Position numbers and translations under genes: made by a program
Assembly: GCF_000718165.1 (NCBI RefSeq)
Contig: NZ_JOEY01000056.1
Span: 25,449 to 89,448 of the forward strand
Length of the DNA stretch: 64,000 bases
Direction: 5' to 3'
Source of the DNA: Streptomyces fulvoviolaceus
GTDB taxonomy: Bacteria; Actinomycetota; Actinomycetes; Streptomycetales; Streptomycetaceae
Part shown: piece after piece, positions 24,811-32,648 of the stretch
Layout: every line of letters starts with the position of its first letter
Numbering within the stretch: the first letter of the stretch is position 1
The notes under the pieces: model-generated
Told to the model about the DNA's origin: nothing
The model's input: only the letters and a program-made list of their open reading frames with translations
Database searches by the model: none

Positions 24811-25923
24811 GTGAACTTCGAGCTCAGCGAGGAGCAGGCCATGTTGCGCGACGCGTCGCGCGATCTGCTGGCGGACCGGGCCCCGATCGAGCGCGTACGG
24901 GCGTGGCTGGACGGCGACGAAGACGTCGACCCCGAGGTGTGGCGGCTCATGGCCGAACTCGGGTGGCCCGGGCTGGGCCTGCCCGAGGAGTACGACGGTG
25001 CCGGACAGGGCGTGGTGGAACTCGCGCTCGTCGCCGAGGAGTTGGGGCGCGCGCTCGGGCGGGGTCCGTTCGTGCCCACCGCGATCGTCGGCCGGGCACT
25101 CGCGGCAAGCGGATCGTCCCGGCTGCGGGCCGAGACCCTGCCCGCGCTCGCCGCGGGATCGGGCTGGGCGACCTGGGCCTTCGCAGAACCGCACGCACCA
25201 TGGACCCTCGACGGCGTCCACACCACCGCGGACGCCTTTGTCCTCGACGGAGTCAAGACCGCGGTGCAGGATGCCGGCGGCGCCCGATGGCTGCTCGTCA
25301 CGGCACGGCACGACGGCGTCCCGGCGTTGTTCCTCGTCGACCGCGACGCTCCGGGAATCACCATCCGGCGCCAGCGAGTCCTCGATCAGACCCGGGCGTT
25401 CTACGAGGTCAGGTTCGAGGGCGTACGCGTCCCGCACGAACGCCGCCTCGACGCCGGGCCCGAGGAGATCCAGCGACTGCTCGACGAGGCATCGGTGCTG
25501 CGGTGCGCCGACGCGCTCGGGGTGATGGAGCGCATGCTGGAGCTGACGGTCGAACACACCACGGCGCGCGTGCAGTTCGAGCGGCCCATCGGTTCCTTCC
25601 AGGCCGTCAAGCACGCGTCCGCCGACATGGCCCTGCTCGTCCACGGCACCCGCGCCGCCACCTACTACGCGGCGATGGCGGCCGACGCGGGCGCCGACGA
25701 CTCCGCCCGAGCGGCCTGCGCCGCGGCCTCGTACGCCTCGGCGGGGGCCGGCGAGGTCGCGGCCCGGGCGCTCCAGCTGCACGGCGGTATCGGGTTCACC
25801 TGGGAGCACGACCTCCATCTCCACCTGCGCCGCGCCAGGGCCGACAGCGTGCTGTACGGCGACGCCGCCGTGCACCGCGACCGGCTGTGCGGCCTCCTGC
25901 GGCCATCTCCCGCGTCCGCCTGA
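24811..25923 (+). CDS. acyl-CoA dehydrogenase, short form
   Basis: A 370-residue acyl-CoA dehydrogenase-fold flavoprotein. It starts with NFELSEEQAMLRDASRDLL, has LGLPEEYDGAGQG (about residues 53-65), FERPIGSFQAVKHASADMA (about 255-273) and ends with HGGIGFTWEHDLHLHLRRA. The GTG at 24811 follows the GATACT box closely and lacks a convincing ribosome-binding site; an ATG at 24757 would put the promoter inside the gene. It resembles the 371-residue protein at 3645. The two could be the alpha and beta subunits of a heteromeric dehydrogenase, although they lie 20 kb apart. It leads an operon with two SDR genes. Confidence 0.92.
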   Translation: MNFELSEEQAMLRDASRDLLADRAPIERVRAWLDGDEDVDPEVWRLMAELGWPGLGLPEEYDGAGQGVVELALVAEELGRALGRGPFVPTAIVGRALAASGSSRLRAETLPALAAGSGWATWAFAEPHAPWTLDGVHTTADAFVLDGVKTAVQDAGGARWLLVTARHDGVPALFLVDRDAPGITIRRQRVLDQTRAFYEVRFEGVRVPHERRLDAGPEEIQRLLDEASVLRCADALGVMERMLELTVEHTTARVQFERPIGSFQAVKHASADMALLVHGTRAATYYAAMAADAGADDSARAACAAASYASAGAGEVAARALQLHGGIGFTWEHDLHLHLRRARADSVLYGDAAVHRDRLCGLLRPSPASA

Positions 25924-25957
25924 GCGAACAGATCCGAAAAGATCCGAAAGGTTCCCG

Positions 25958-26728
25958 ATGGAGATCAAGGGCAAGAAGGCCGTGGTGTTCGGCGGCGCCT
26001 CCGGCATGGGCCGGGCCACCGCAGAGCTGCTCGCGGCCCGCGGCGCCGACGTCGCCGTACTGGACCGTCCGGTGTCGGCGGGCGCCGAGGTCGCCGCCGC
26101 GCTCGGCGGGAGTTTCCACCCCGTCGACGTGACCGACTTCGCGGCGACCGAGGAGGCTCTGGCCACCGCCGTGGAGGCCCTCGGCGGACTGCATGTGTCG
26201 GTCACCACCGCGGGCGGCGGCAGTGTGAAGCGCACGCTCGGCAAGGACGGTCCGCACGACCTCGACTCCTTCCGCCGGGTGCTCGACCTCAACGCCGTCG
26301 CCACCTTCAACATCAGCCGCCTGGCCGCCGTGCACATGAGCCGCAACGAGCCCGAGGATCCCGAGACCACCGGCGAACGCGGCGTCATCGTCAACACGTC
26401 GTCGATCGCCGCCTTCGAGGGACAGATCGGCCAGGTCGCCTACTCGGCCGCCAAGGCGGCCATCGCCGGGATGAGCCTCACCATGGCTCGCGACCTCGGC
26501 TCGCTCGGCATCCGTGTCGTCGCCATCGCGCCCAGCCTCTTCGAGACGGGCGCCACCGAGAAGATCCCCGCCGAGAGGCTGGCCTCACTGGTCAAGGACG
26601 CCGCGTTCCCGCGTCGGCTGGGCCGCCCGGAGGAGTACGCCAAGCTCGCCCTGGCCGTCATCGACAACCCGATGCTGAACGGCCAGTGCCTGCGGCTGGA
26701 CGCCGGCCAGCGGTTCGGCCCGAAGTGA
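25958..26728 (+). CDS. short-chain dehydrogenase/reductase (SDR), type II HSD10-like
   Basis: A 256-residue SDR. The cofactor loop is GGASGMGRA (about residues 12-20), the Asp after beta-2 (AVLDRPV) favours NAD(H), and the catalytic pair is in VNTSSIAAFEGQIGQVAYSAAK (the Tyr and Lys near 165-169). The sequence pattern, including IAPSLFETG and FPRRLGRPEEYAKLA, resembles 3-hydroxyacyl-CoA dehydrogenases of the HSD10 type. That would place it at the 3-hydroxyacyl-CoA oxidation step before the thiolase. It is 34 bp after the acyl-CoA dehydrogenase gene, with AAAGG before the ATG. Confidence 0.92.
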   Translation: MEIKGKKAVVFGGASGMGRATAELLAARGADVAVLDRPVSAGAEVAAALGGSFHPVDVTDFAATEEALATAVEALGGLHVSVTTAGGGSVKRTLGKDGPHDLDSFRRVLDLNAVATFNISRLAAVHMSRNEPEDPETTGERGVIVNTSSIAAFEGQIGQVAYSAAKAAIAGMSLTMARDLGSLGIRVVAIAPSLFETGATEKIPAERLASLVKDAAFPRRLGRPEEYAKLALAVIDNPMLNGQCLRLDAGQRFGPK

Positions 26729-26738
26729 GGATGTACTG

Positions 26739-27485
26739 ATGGAACATCACGGCAGAGTGGCGCTGATCACCGGCGGCGGCCGCGGCTTCGGCAAGGCGTT
26801 CGGCGAGGCGCTGTCGGCCTTGGGCGCGCATGTCGTGCTCGCCGACATCGACGGCGACGCGGCGGCCGAGGCCGCGGCGGAACTGACGGCACAGGGCCGG
26901 CAGGCGACCGGAGTGGCCTGCGACGTGGCCGACGAGGCCGCTGTCGGCGCGGTCGTGGACGCGATCACCGAACGCCACGGTGGCCTCGACATCCTGGTCA
27001 ACAACGCGGGCCTGCACGCCGCCTACAACAAGCCGTTCACCGAGCTCGGCCTCGACAACGTGCGGCGGGTGCTCGACGTCAACGTCATGGGTGTCGTCAT
27101 CTGCTCGCTCGCCGCCCGGGAGGCCATGAAGGGCCGCGTCGGCGCCGCCATCGTCAACATCTCGTCGTCGGCGGCGTATGCCAACCGCAGCATCTACGGC
27201 GTCTCCAAGCTCGCCGTGCGCGGTCTGACGGTGTCGTTCGCGCGCGAGTTCGCCGCCGACGGGATCCGGGTCAACGCGATCGCGCCGGGCCTGATCCTCA
27301 CCGACACCGTGCGGGCGCAGCTGTCCCCCGCGGAGGAGGAGCGCGTCATCGGGGAGCAGATCCTGTCGCGTGCGGGCGAGGAGCGGGACATCGTCGAGGC
27401 GCTGCTCTACCTGGTCTCGTCGAAGTCGTCCTTCATCACCGGTGAAACGCTGCGCGTGACGGGCGGGTTCGCGTTGTCCGTCTAG
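26739..27485 (+). CDS. short-chain dehydrogenase/reductase (SDR)
   Basis: A 248-residue classical SDR with TGGGRGFG (about residues 11-18), Asp in VLADIDGDAA favouring NAD(H), NNAG (about 87-90) and the catalytic Ser, Tyr and Lys in NISSSAAYANRSIYGVSK (about 139-156). It follows the previous SDR by 10 bp and ends the operon. Its stop codon is the TAG of a CTAG that is also one flank of the inserted IS element at 27486. The individual substrates of the three SDRs cannot be separated from sequence. Confidence 0.92.
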   Translation: MEHHGRVALITGGGRGFGKAFGEALSALGAHVVLADIDGDAAAEAAAELTAQGRQATGVACDVADEAAVGAVVDAITERHGGLDILVNNAGLHAAYNKPFTELGLDNVRRVLDVNVMGVVICSLAAREAMKGRVGAAIVNISSSAAYANRSIYGVSKLAVRGLTVSFAREFAADGIRVNAIAPGLILTDTVRAQLSPAEEERVIGEQILSRAGEERDIVEALLYLVSSKSSFITGETLRVTGGFALSV

Positions 27486-28314
27486 GGCCTGTCTCCTTGG
27501 TCGGCGTCGGGTCCAGGTGAGGATGCCGGCGAGGTGGAGTGCGGCCTCGTAGGCGATAGCAAGCTTGGCGGTTCGTGTGGCCAGGCCGCGCCACTGCTTG
27601 AGGCGGTCGATGCACCGCTCGACGGTGTTCCGCTGCTTGTAGGCCTCGCTGTCGAAGCCGGAGGACGGCCACGGAGTCGGCCTCGCTGCGGCTGGCGCGT
27701 GAGGAATACGCGCGGTCGGCCAGAACGGCCAGAGGCCTGCCCGGGCCCCCGCGGGGCACGCGGATGCGGGACATCACCGTCGCGAAGGCCGGTGCATCAC
27801 CTGCCTGGCCTGCGGTGACGGTGAAGGAGAGGGGCCGGGCGCGGCCGTCTGCGGCCAGGTGGACCTTGGTGCTCAGCCCGCCGCGGGAGCGTCCGAGCGC
27901 GTGATCGGCGGGCTCACCGGAGTGGGCCGCCCCCTCTTGAGTGCTCCGGCAGCGTGATGGTGGGCCCGCACGACCGTGGAGTCCACCGAAACCGTCCAGT
28001 CGATGTCGTCTTCGGCGTCCGCCGCCGCCAGGACGGCGGCGAGGATCATCTCCCAGGTGCCGTCGACAGCCCATCTGATCAGCCGCTTGTGAGCGGTCTG
28101 GAATGAGCCGAGCTCGTCGGGAAGGTCCCGCCAGGGCGAGTTGGTGCGGTACTTCCACGCGATGGCCTCAAGAGTGCGGCGGTGGTCGGCCCATCGCCAC
28201 CCGCGAACCGGATCCGCCGGCATCAGCGGCTCGATCCTGCTCCACATCGCTTCAGTGATCACTGATCGGACGGACACATCCGATCGACTGACCAACCCAT
28301 CGAAGAGACACGCG
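27486..28314 (-). mobile_element. decayed IS5-family (IS427-group) insertion sequence
   Basis: An element of about 829 bp on the minus strand. Its ends are similar inverted repeats, GGGCCTGTCTCC at 27486 and the complement of GCGTGTCTCTT at 28314. It is flanked on both sides by CTAG (27482-27485 and 28315-28318), most likely a target duplication. The transposase is broken. A second, inverted end of a near-identical element is at 29788-29854. Confidence 0.85.
27490..28295 (-). pseudogene. IS5-family transposase, frameshifted and internally deleted
   Basis: The N-terminal part (28295-27873) begins VITEAMWSRIEPLMP and carries the first catalytic Asp in TVSVDSTVVRAHHHAAG. The second part continues in the -1 frame across AAGAGGGGGCGG near 27930, the normal programmed frameshift of this group, and has the second Asp in LADRAYSSRASR. 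Between that and the third block (DSEAYKQRNTVERCIDRL-KQW, with the catalytic Glu) about 25-30 codons are missing and the frame is lost. The native stop codon is also altered, so the frame runs into the SDR end. It should be inactive. Confidence 0.85.
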
Positions 28315-29682
28315 CTAGAGGCCGACCCCGGCCCGGGAACGGTTCCGGGGGCGGACGGTCATCCGCAGGGTGCGCGGCCGTACGGTGAGCCGGGCAACCT
28401 GGCGGATGACCTGGCCCTCGGCGAGTTCCAGCCGTACCGAACGCAGCATCGTCGCGATCGCCGTGACCATCTCGGTGAGGGCGAGACGGTCCCCCATGCA
28501 CTTGTGCTTGCCGTCCCCGAAGGGCAGGAACGCGCCCGGCGGAGGCTCCTGCGCGGGGTCGGTCCACCGGTCCGGGTCGAAGGTGAGCGGGTCGGGGAAG
28601 CGCTCGGGGTCGCGGTGCAGGGCGTGCTGGCAGTAGGCCAGTTCAGTGCCGGCGGGCAGCGTCCACGCGCCGAGCCGGGTCTCCTGGGTGGTGCGGCGGG
28701 TGACCAGCCAGCCGGGGTGGTGCAGCCGCAGGGTCTCGGTGATCACCCGGTTCAGGTACGGCAGCCGGGTCACGTGGTCGAAGGCGACCGGCTGTTCGCC
28801 GAGGACCTCGTCCAGCTCGGCCAGGACCCGAGCCTCGATGGCGGGGTGGCGGGCGAGTTCGTACAGGGTCCAGGACAGCACCGACGCGGTGGTCTCGGTG
28901 CCCGCCACGGCCAGGGTGAGGATCTCGGAGCAGATCTGATGCCCGGTCAGCGGCTCGCCGGTCTCCTCGTCGACGGCGCGCAGCAGCATGGAGAGCATGT
29001 CCCCGGTGTCGTGCCCGGAGGCCTGCAGTTCGTCGACGGCGGTGTTGATGGTGGCGCGTACGCCGGCCTGAGCCCGGTCGAACCGGCGGTTGAAGGGCAG
29101 CGGCAGGCGCTCGGCCCAGTCCGGCAGCATGATGCGCACACCGACGTCGTTCAACACCACCGACAGGTCGCTGCGCAGCCGGCGGAAGACCGCGTCGTCG
29201 AGGCTGCCGGCGAACACTGTCTTGGCCAGCATGTCGAGGCTGAGCCCGACCATCGCCTCGCGTACGTCAAGGGTCCGCCCGGGCTCCCAGCCGGCGACCG
29301 TGGCCGTCACCTCGGCGCGCATGAGGTCGACGTACCGGCTGATCTCGGTGTGGGCGAACGCCGGTTGCAGCTGGCGGCGTTTGCGTACGTGGTTCCGACC
29401 GATGGCGGTGACGACACTGTCGCCCAGCAGCTGGCCCAGCTTGTCGTAGAGCCGGCCCTTGTCGAGGGTGGGCCCCAGGGCCTTGAGCATCTGGTGGATC
29501 AGGGCCGGGTCCTGGACCACGACGGTGCGCGTCCCGGGTTGCAGGACGATCTCGACGAGTGGTTCCCGTGTATCGCGCAGCGAGTCGATGAAGCCGAGGT
29601 TGTCGCGCATTTTCAGAGCGTGGCCGATGAGCGGAAACGATCCTGCGGCTCGGGGTATCGGAGGAGGCGCAGTGGAGGTCAC
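28315..29682 (-). CDS. cytochrome P450, CYP183/PtlI-like
   Basis: A 455-residue P450. The heme loop is FGDGKHKCMG (about residues 387-396), the I-helix has AVAGTETTAS (about 259-268) and the K-helix ETLRLHHP. The N-terminal PRAAGSFPLIGHALKMRDN and overall length resemble pentalenene oxygenase PtlI (CYP183) and relatives that oxidise terpenes. The start is GTG at 29682 with AAGGGA upstream. No terpene cyclase is nearby, and the gene lies between two inverted IS ends (27486-28314 and 29788-29854). Its stop codon is formed by the CTAG at the IS insertion point. It may therefore be foreign to the catabolic locus. Confidence 0.9.
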   Translation of the reverse strand: MTSTAPPPIPRAAGSFPLIGHALKMRDNLGFIDSLRDTREPLVEIVLQPGTRTVVVQDPALIHQMLKALGPTLDKGRLYDKLGQLLGDSVVTAIGRNHVRKRRQLQPAFAHTEISRYVDLMRAEVTATVAGWEPGRTLDVREAMVGLSLDMLAKTVFAGSLDDAVFRRLRSDLSVVLNDVGVRIMLPDWAERLPLPFNRRFDRAQAGVRATINTAVDELQASGHDTGDMLSMLLRAVDEETGEPLTGHQICSEILTLAVAGTETTASVLSWTLYELARHPAIEARVLAELDEVLGEQPVAFDHVTRLPYLNRVITETLRLHHPGWLVTRRTTQETRLGAWTLPAGTELAYCQHALHRDPERFPDPLTFDPDRWTDPAQEPPPGAFLPFGDGKHKCMGDRLALTEMVTAIATMLRSVRLELAEGQVIRQVARLTVRPRTLRMTVRPRNRSRAGVGL

Positions 29683-29787
29683 GGGTCATCCCTTCACGGC
29701 AATCATGGGCGCCCCTATGACTTCCCTGAACTTTCCCCAACGTAATCCTGTCATGAACGTGTCCTGCGCCACGTGGGACGAGCTGGT

Positions 29788-29854
29788 TGGGAGGCCGCAC
29801 TCCACCTCGCCGGCATCCTCATCCGGACCCGACGCTGACCAAGGAGACAGGCCC
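29788..29854 (+). mobile_element. terminal fragment of an IS5-family element, inverted copy
   Basis: About 62 bases match the 3' end of the element at 27486 in inverted orientation with three mismatches. It encodes the transposase tail EAALHLAGILIRTRR and a TGA stop, then ends at GGAGACAGGCCCT. The rest of the element is missing. Confidence 0.8.
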
Positions 29855-29864
29855 TGGCCCCGAG

Positions 29865-29908
29865 AACGCCCGTGGCCCCGCGACGACTGTCGCGGGGCCA
29901 CGGGCGTT
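29865..29908. terminator. strong hairpin terminator
   Basis: A perfect 20-bp stem (arms 29865-29884 and 29889-29908) with a GACT loop lies 10 bases past the stop of the membrane-protein gene on the minus strand. It should end transcription of the operon 32439-29918. Confidence 0.85.
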
Positions 29909-29917
29909 GCGGCTGTC

Positions 29918-30658
29918 CTACACGGTCACCGGTTCGGCCTCCGGCTTCGCGGCCAGCTCCTTCTCCTCGTTCGTGATCGCTTTCAGCAGCACATACGGCG
30001 TGGCGATCTTCCACAAGGCGTACGCGATCGAGGGGATCACGTTCGCGAGAAGTCCGTTCCAGGCGAGCGGCCCGGTCTGGTTGAGGAAGACGAAGGCGCC
30101 CGGGATGAGCGTCACTCCCAGCACGATGCTGAGCCAGCCGTACCAGCGCGGGAAGAGCGGCTTCGCCCGGGTGTGGTCGATGAACGCGGCGTATCCGATC
30201 GACCAGACCTGGAGGACGAAGATGCAGGCGTTGCCCACGAACATGAGCCAGAAGGTGTCGACCATCGCGGTCAGGACGTCGACGGAGTGGTTCTCCGGTC
30301 GGTAGGCCGCGGCGGCGAGGATCGCGAGCGGGAAGAAGAATCCGATCGGGGCCACCACGCCCGTGGTGAGCTGGATCATGGAGAGCAGCCCCCAGCCGCC
30401 CTCGACCCGGCGCAGCTGCATGCTCGTCACGACGACGTACGGGTACTCGAACGGGACGAGCAGAACCATCAGGGCGACGCAGGTGAGGATCCCGGTGCGG
30501 TGGTCCTTGAGGAAGGCGACGACGTCCTCGGGGCTCTCCGTCGGGCTCATCGGCGGAATGAGATGGCCCACGGCGTACGCGGCCAGGAATCCCACGAAGA
30601 GGATGACGCCGCACCACGCCGATATGCGTTGCAGTCTTATGTAGAGGTCTTTCTTCAT
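29918..30658 (-). CDS. six-helix integral membrane protein of unknown function
   Basis: A 246-residue protein with about six hydrophobic helices, near residues 12-34, 55-77, 90-118, 131-158, 172-192 and 203-225. There is no signal peptide or recognisable catalytic motif; polar residues in the membrane include PPMSPTESPED in the first loop and NQTGPLAWNG before the last helix. AGGGAGCC precedes the ATG. It is the last gene of an operon with an HsaA/HsaB-like monooxygenase, so a role in substrate entry, efflux or membrane anchoring is possible. I do not recognise the family with confidence. Confidence 0.82.
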   Translation of the reverse strand: MKKDLYIRLQRISAWCGVILFVGFLAAYAVGHLIPPMSPTESPEDVVAFLKDHRTGILTCVALMVLLVPFEYPYVVVTSMQLRRVEGGWGLLSMIQLTTGVVAPIGFFFPLAILAAAAYRPENHSVDVLTAMVDTFWLMFVGNACIFVLQVWSIGYAAFIDHTRAKPLFPRWYGWLSIVLGVTLIPGAFVFLNQTGPLAWNGLLANVIPSIAYALWKIATPYVLLKAITNEEKELAAKPEAEPVTV

Positions 30659-30687
30659 CTACGGCTCCCTTTTCTGCCGACCGGTGT

Positions 30688-31248
30688 CTACCGACCGATC
30701 TCGTGCCAGCCCACGAGGCTGTCGAGCAGCTGTCCCGCGCTCGACAGGTAGTCGCCGTACCCGCCCCGGAAGAACAGCAGCGGGGTCTTCAACGACTCGA
30801 CGCGCAGGTCATGGACCCGCCCGACAACCAACAGGTGATCTCCGATCTCGACGACCTGTTCCACCCCGCAGTCGACCCACGCGACGATTCCGTCCAGGAC
30901 GGGATTGCCCAGCGGTGACGTCTGCCAGGTGGCGCCTTCGAACCGTTGCCCGGCCGGACCCGTCGCCAGCTTCCGCGACAGCCGTTCCTGGTTCCCCGCC
31001 AGGGCGTTGGCGCAGAAACGGCCAGCGGCCCTGATGGTCCGCAGGGTCGTGGAGGAGCGGTCCGCCAGGAAGGACACCAGCGGCGGGTCCAGGGACACGG
31101 ACGTGAAGGTTCCGACCACCATTCCGTGCGGACGCTGTTCGTCGTCCGCGGTGGTGATCGCGACCACGCTCGTGGGGAAGTTGCCCAGGACGTCGCGGAA
31201 TTGGCGCCCGTCGATCGCGTCCGCCGGGCGCACGGACCTGTCGCTCAT
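30688..31248 (-). CDS. flavin reductase, HsaB-like
   Basis: A 186-residue flavin reductase domain protein that would supply reduced FMN or FAD to its partner oxygenase. The FMN-binding pattern FPTSVVAITTADDEQRPHGMVVGTF (shown in parts at residues 24-48), SLDPPLVSFL (about 52-61) and FCANALAGNQ are typical; the C-terminus LLFFRGGYGDY matches the HsaB type. GAGGAG precedes the ATG at 31248 and overlaps the stop region of the upstream gene. The pair with the HsaA-like oxygenase is a two-component flavin-dependent monooxygenase. Confidence 0.92.
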   Translation of the reverse strand: MSDRSVRPADAIDGRQFRDVLGNFPTSVVAITTADDEQRPHGMVVGTFTSVSLDPPLVSFLADRSSTTLRTIRAAGRFCANALAGNQERLSRKLATGPAGQRFEGATWQTSPLGNPVLDGIVAWVDCGVEQVVEIGDHLLVVGRVHDLRVESLKTPLLFFRGGYGDYLSSAGQLLDSLVGWHEIGR

Positions 31249-31257
31249 ACGGGCTCC

Positions 31258-32439
31258 TCAGATCAGGATGCGCATCGACTCGGGCAGCTCCAGCCCCATC
31301 TGCGCCAGGGCGTTCCCGTGGTACGCCGCGCCGGGGACGTGGATCATGTGGCTGAGTCCGGCGTGCGCGTCCCGCCAGTACCGCTGGATCGGGTTGGTGC
31401 GCCGCATCGCGTTCCCGCCGGACCGCGCGAAGATCTCGTCCAGGGCGGAGACGGCCCGCCAGGCACAGCGGACCTGGTTGCGCCGTACGTTCGCCCGGTC
31501 CTCGATCGTGATCGGCTTTCCGGCCTCGACCTGGTCGTACAACCGGCTGATGCCGTCGATGAGTTGGACCCGGGATGCGGCGATCTCCGCCGCGGCCTCC
31601 CCGGCGGCGTAGAGCACGTACGGGTCGTCGCGCACCTGGACGCCGGTCACGGCGACGCGGTCGCGCTGCTGGGCCAGGTGCACCGCAAGCGCTCCCTCAC
31701 AGATGCCGACGACCGCCGCGGTGATCCCGAGCGGGAACATCGAGCTGAAGGGCAGCTTGTACAGGGTGTCGGTCAGCCCGACGGCCTCGGCGGCGGCGCC
31801 GTCCTGGACCGCCTCCTGCCTGATGACACGGTGTTCGGGGATGAACGCCTTGTCGACGACGACGTCCTTGCTGCCGGTGCCCGACAGTCCCATGACGTCC
31901 CAGGTGCCGTCGATGATCTCGTAGTCCGAGCGGGGCAGCACGACGTGGAGCACCGTGATGGGCCCGGCGGGTTTCCCCTTGCCGTCCCCGAGGAATGCGC
32001 CGAGGAAGTCCCAGCGGCAGTGGTCGCTGCCTGAGGAGAACGGCCAGCGCCCGCTGAGGACGTAGCCGCCGTCCACCGGCTCGGCGATGCCGTTGGGCAT
32101 GTAGGGCGAGGCGATCCAGGTGTCCGGATCGTCGTCCCAGACCTCGTGCGCGAGCCGGGTGTCCATCTGGGCCAGCTCCCACGGGTGCACCCCGACGACG
32201 CCGCACACCCAGCCCGCGGCCCCGTCGTGCCGCGCGACCTCCATCACCGCTTCGGCGAAGTCCCGGGGGTGGGCACCGAATCCGCCGAACTCCTTGGGCT
32301 GCAGAAGCCGGATCACCCCAGCGGAACGGAGCATTTCAACGGTCCGGTCACTCAACTTGCCGAGCGACTCGTTCTCGTCGGCGAGTGCGGCCAGTTCGGA
32401 ACCGAGCTCCTCGACACGGCCGACCACTTCATGCGTCAC
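31258..32439 (-). CDS. HsaA-like flavin-dependent monooxygenase, oxygenase component
   Basis: A 393-residue protein of the acyl-CoA dehydrogenase fold, group D monooxygenase type. It resembles HsaA, which hydroxylates 3-HSA in steroid degradation, in length and in segments such as LLQPKEFGGF, GWVCGVVGVHPWELA, VDGGYVLSGRWPFSSG, GLSGTGSKDVVVD and PIQRYWRDAHAG. The start is GTG at 32439 with AGGAGG 8 bases upstream; a longer frame reaching the helicase promoter region is rejected. It is followed by its reductase at 9 bp. The substrate is probably a phenol or other aromatic, but no ring-cleavage dioxygenase gene is adjacent. Confidence 0.88.
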   Translation of the reverse strand: MTHEVVGRVEELGSELAALADENESLGKLSDRTVEMLRSAGVIRLLQPKEFGGFGAHPRDFAEAVMEVARHDGAAGWVCGVVGVHPWELAQMDTRLAHEVWDDDPDTWIASPYMPNGIAEPVDGGYVLSGRWPFSSGSDHCRWDFLGAFLGDGKGKPAGPITVLHVVLPRSDYEIIDGTWDVMGLSGTGSKDVVVDKAFIPEHRVIRQEAVQDGAAAEAVGLTDTLYKLPFSSMFPLGITAAVVGICEGALAVHLAQQRDRVAVTGVQVRDDPYVLYAAGEAAAEIAASRVQLIDGISRLYDQVEAGKPITIEDRANVRRNQVRCAWRAVSALDEIFARSGGNAMRRTNPIQRYWRDAHAGLSHMIHVPGAAYHGNALAQMGLELPESMRILI

Positions 32440-32648
32440 GCCGCACACCTCCTGATGACTGATCCATCGCCTGTGCCGCGCGTCGCCGGCGGCGGGATGC
32501 CTCAGTGTCGTTTCGTGGGCCGAACGCCCGCAGTGAGCTTTCCGCTGACCGGGACAGGGGCGGCTGCGGCGGGTGGCGTGGGGCCGCGGCGCCGGCGGCC
32601 ACCAGTGAACGGGCCGGCAGCGCGGCGGGGCAGCCGGGCGCCCACTGG

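Noticed and set aside
28315..29682. Terpene biosynthetic cluster suggested by the PtlI-like P450
   Set aside because: No terpene cyclase, prenyltransferase or other biosynthetic gene lies within the window, so a single P450 does not support a cluster.
30688..32439. Steroid degradation cluster suggested by HsaA/HsaB resemblance
   Set aside because: No HsaC, HsaD, KshA/B, KstD or Mce genes are present; the pair also occurs in other aromatic pathways.
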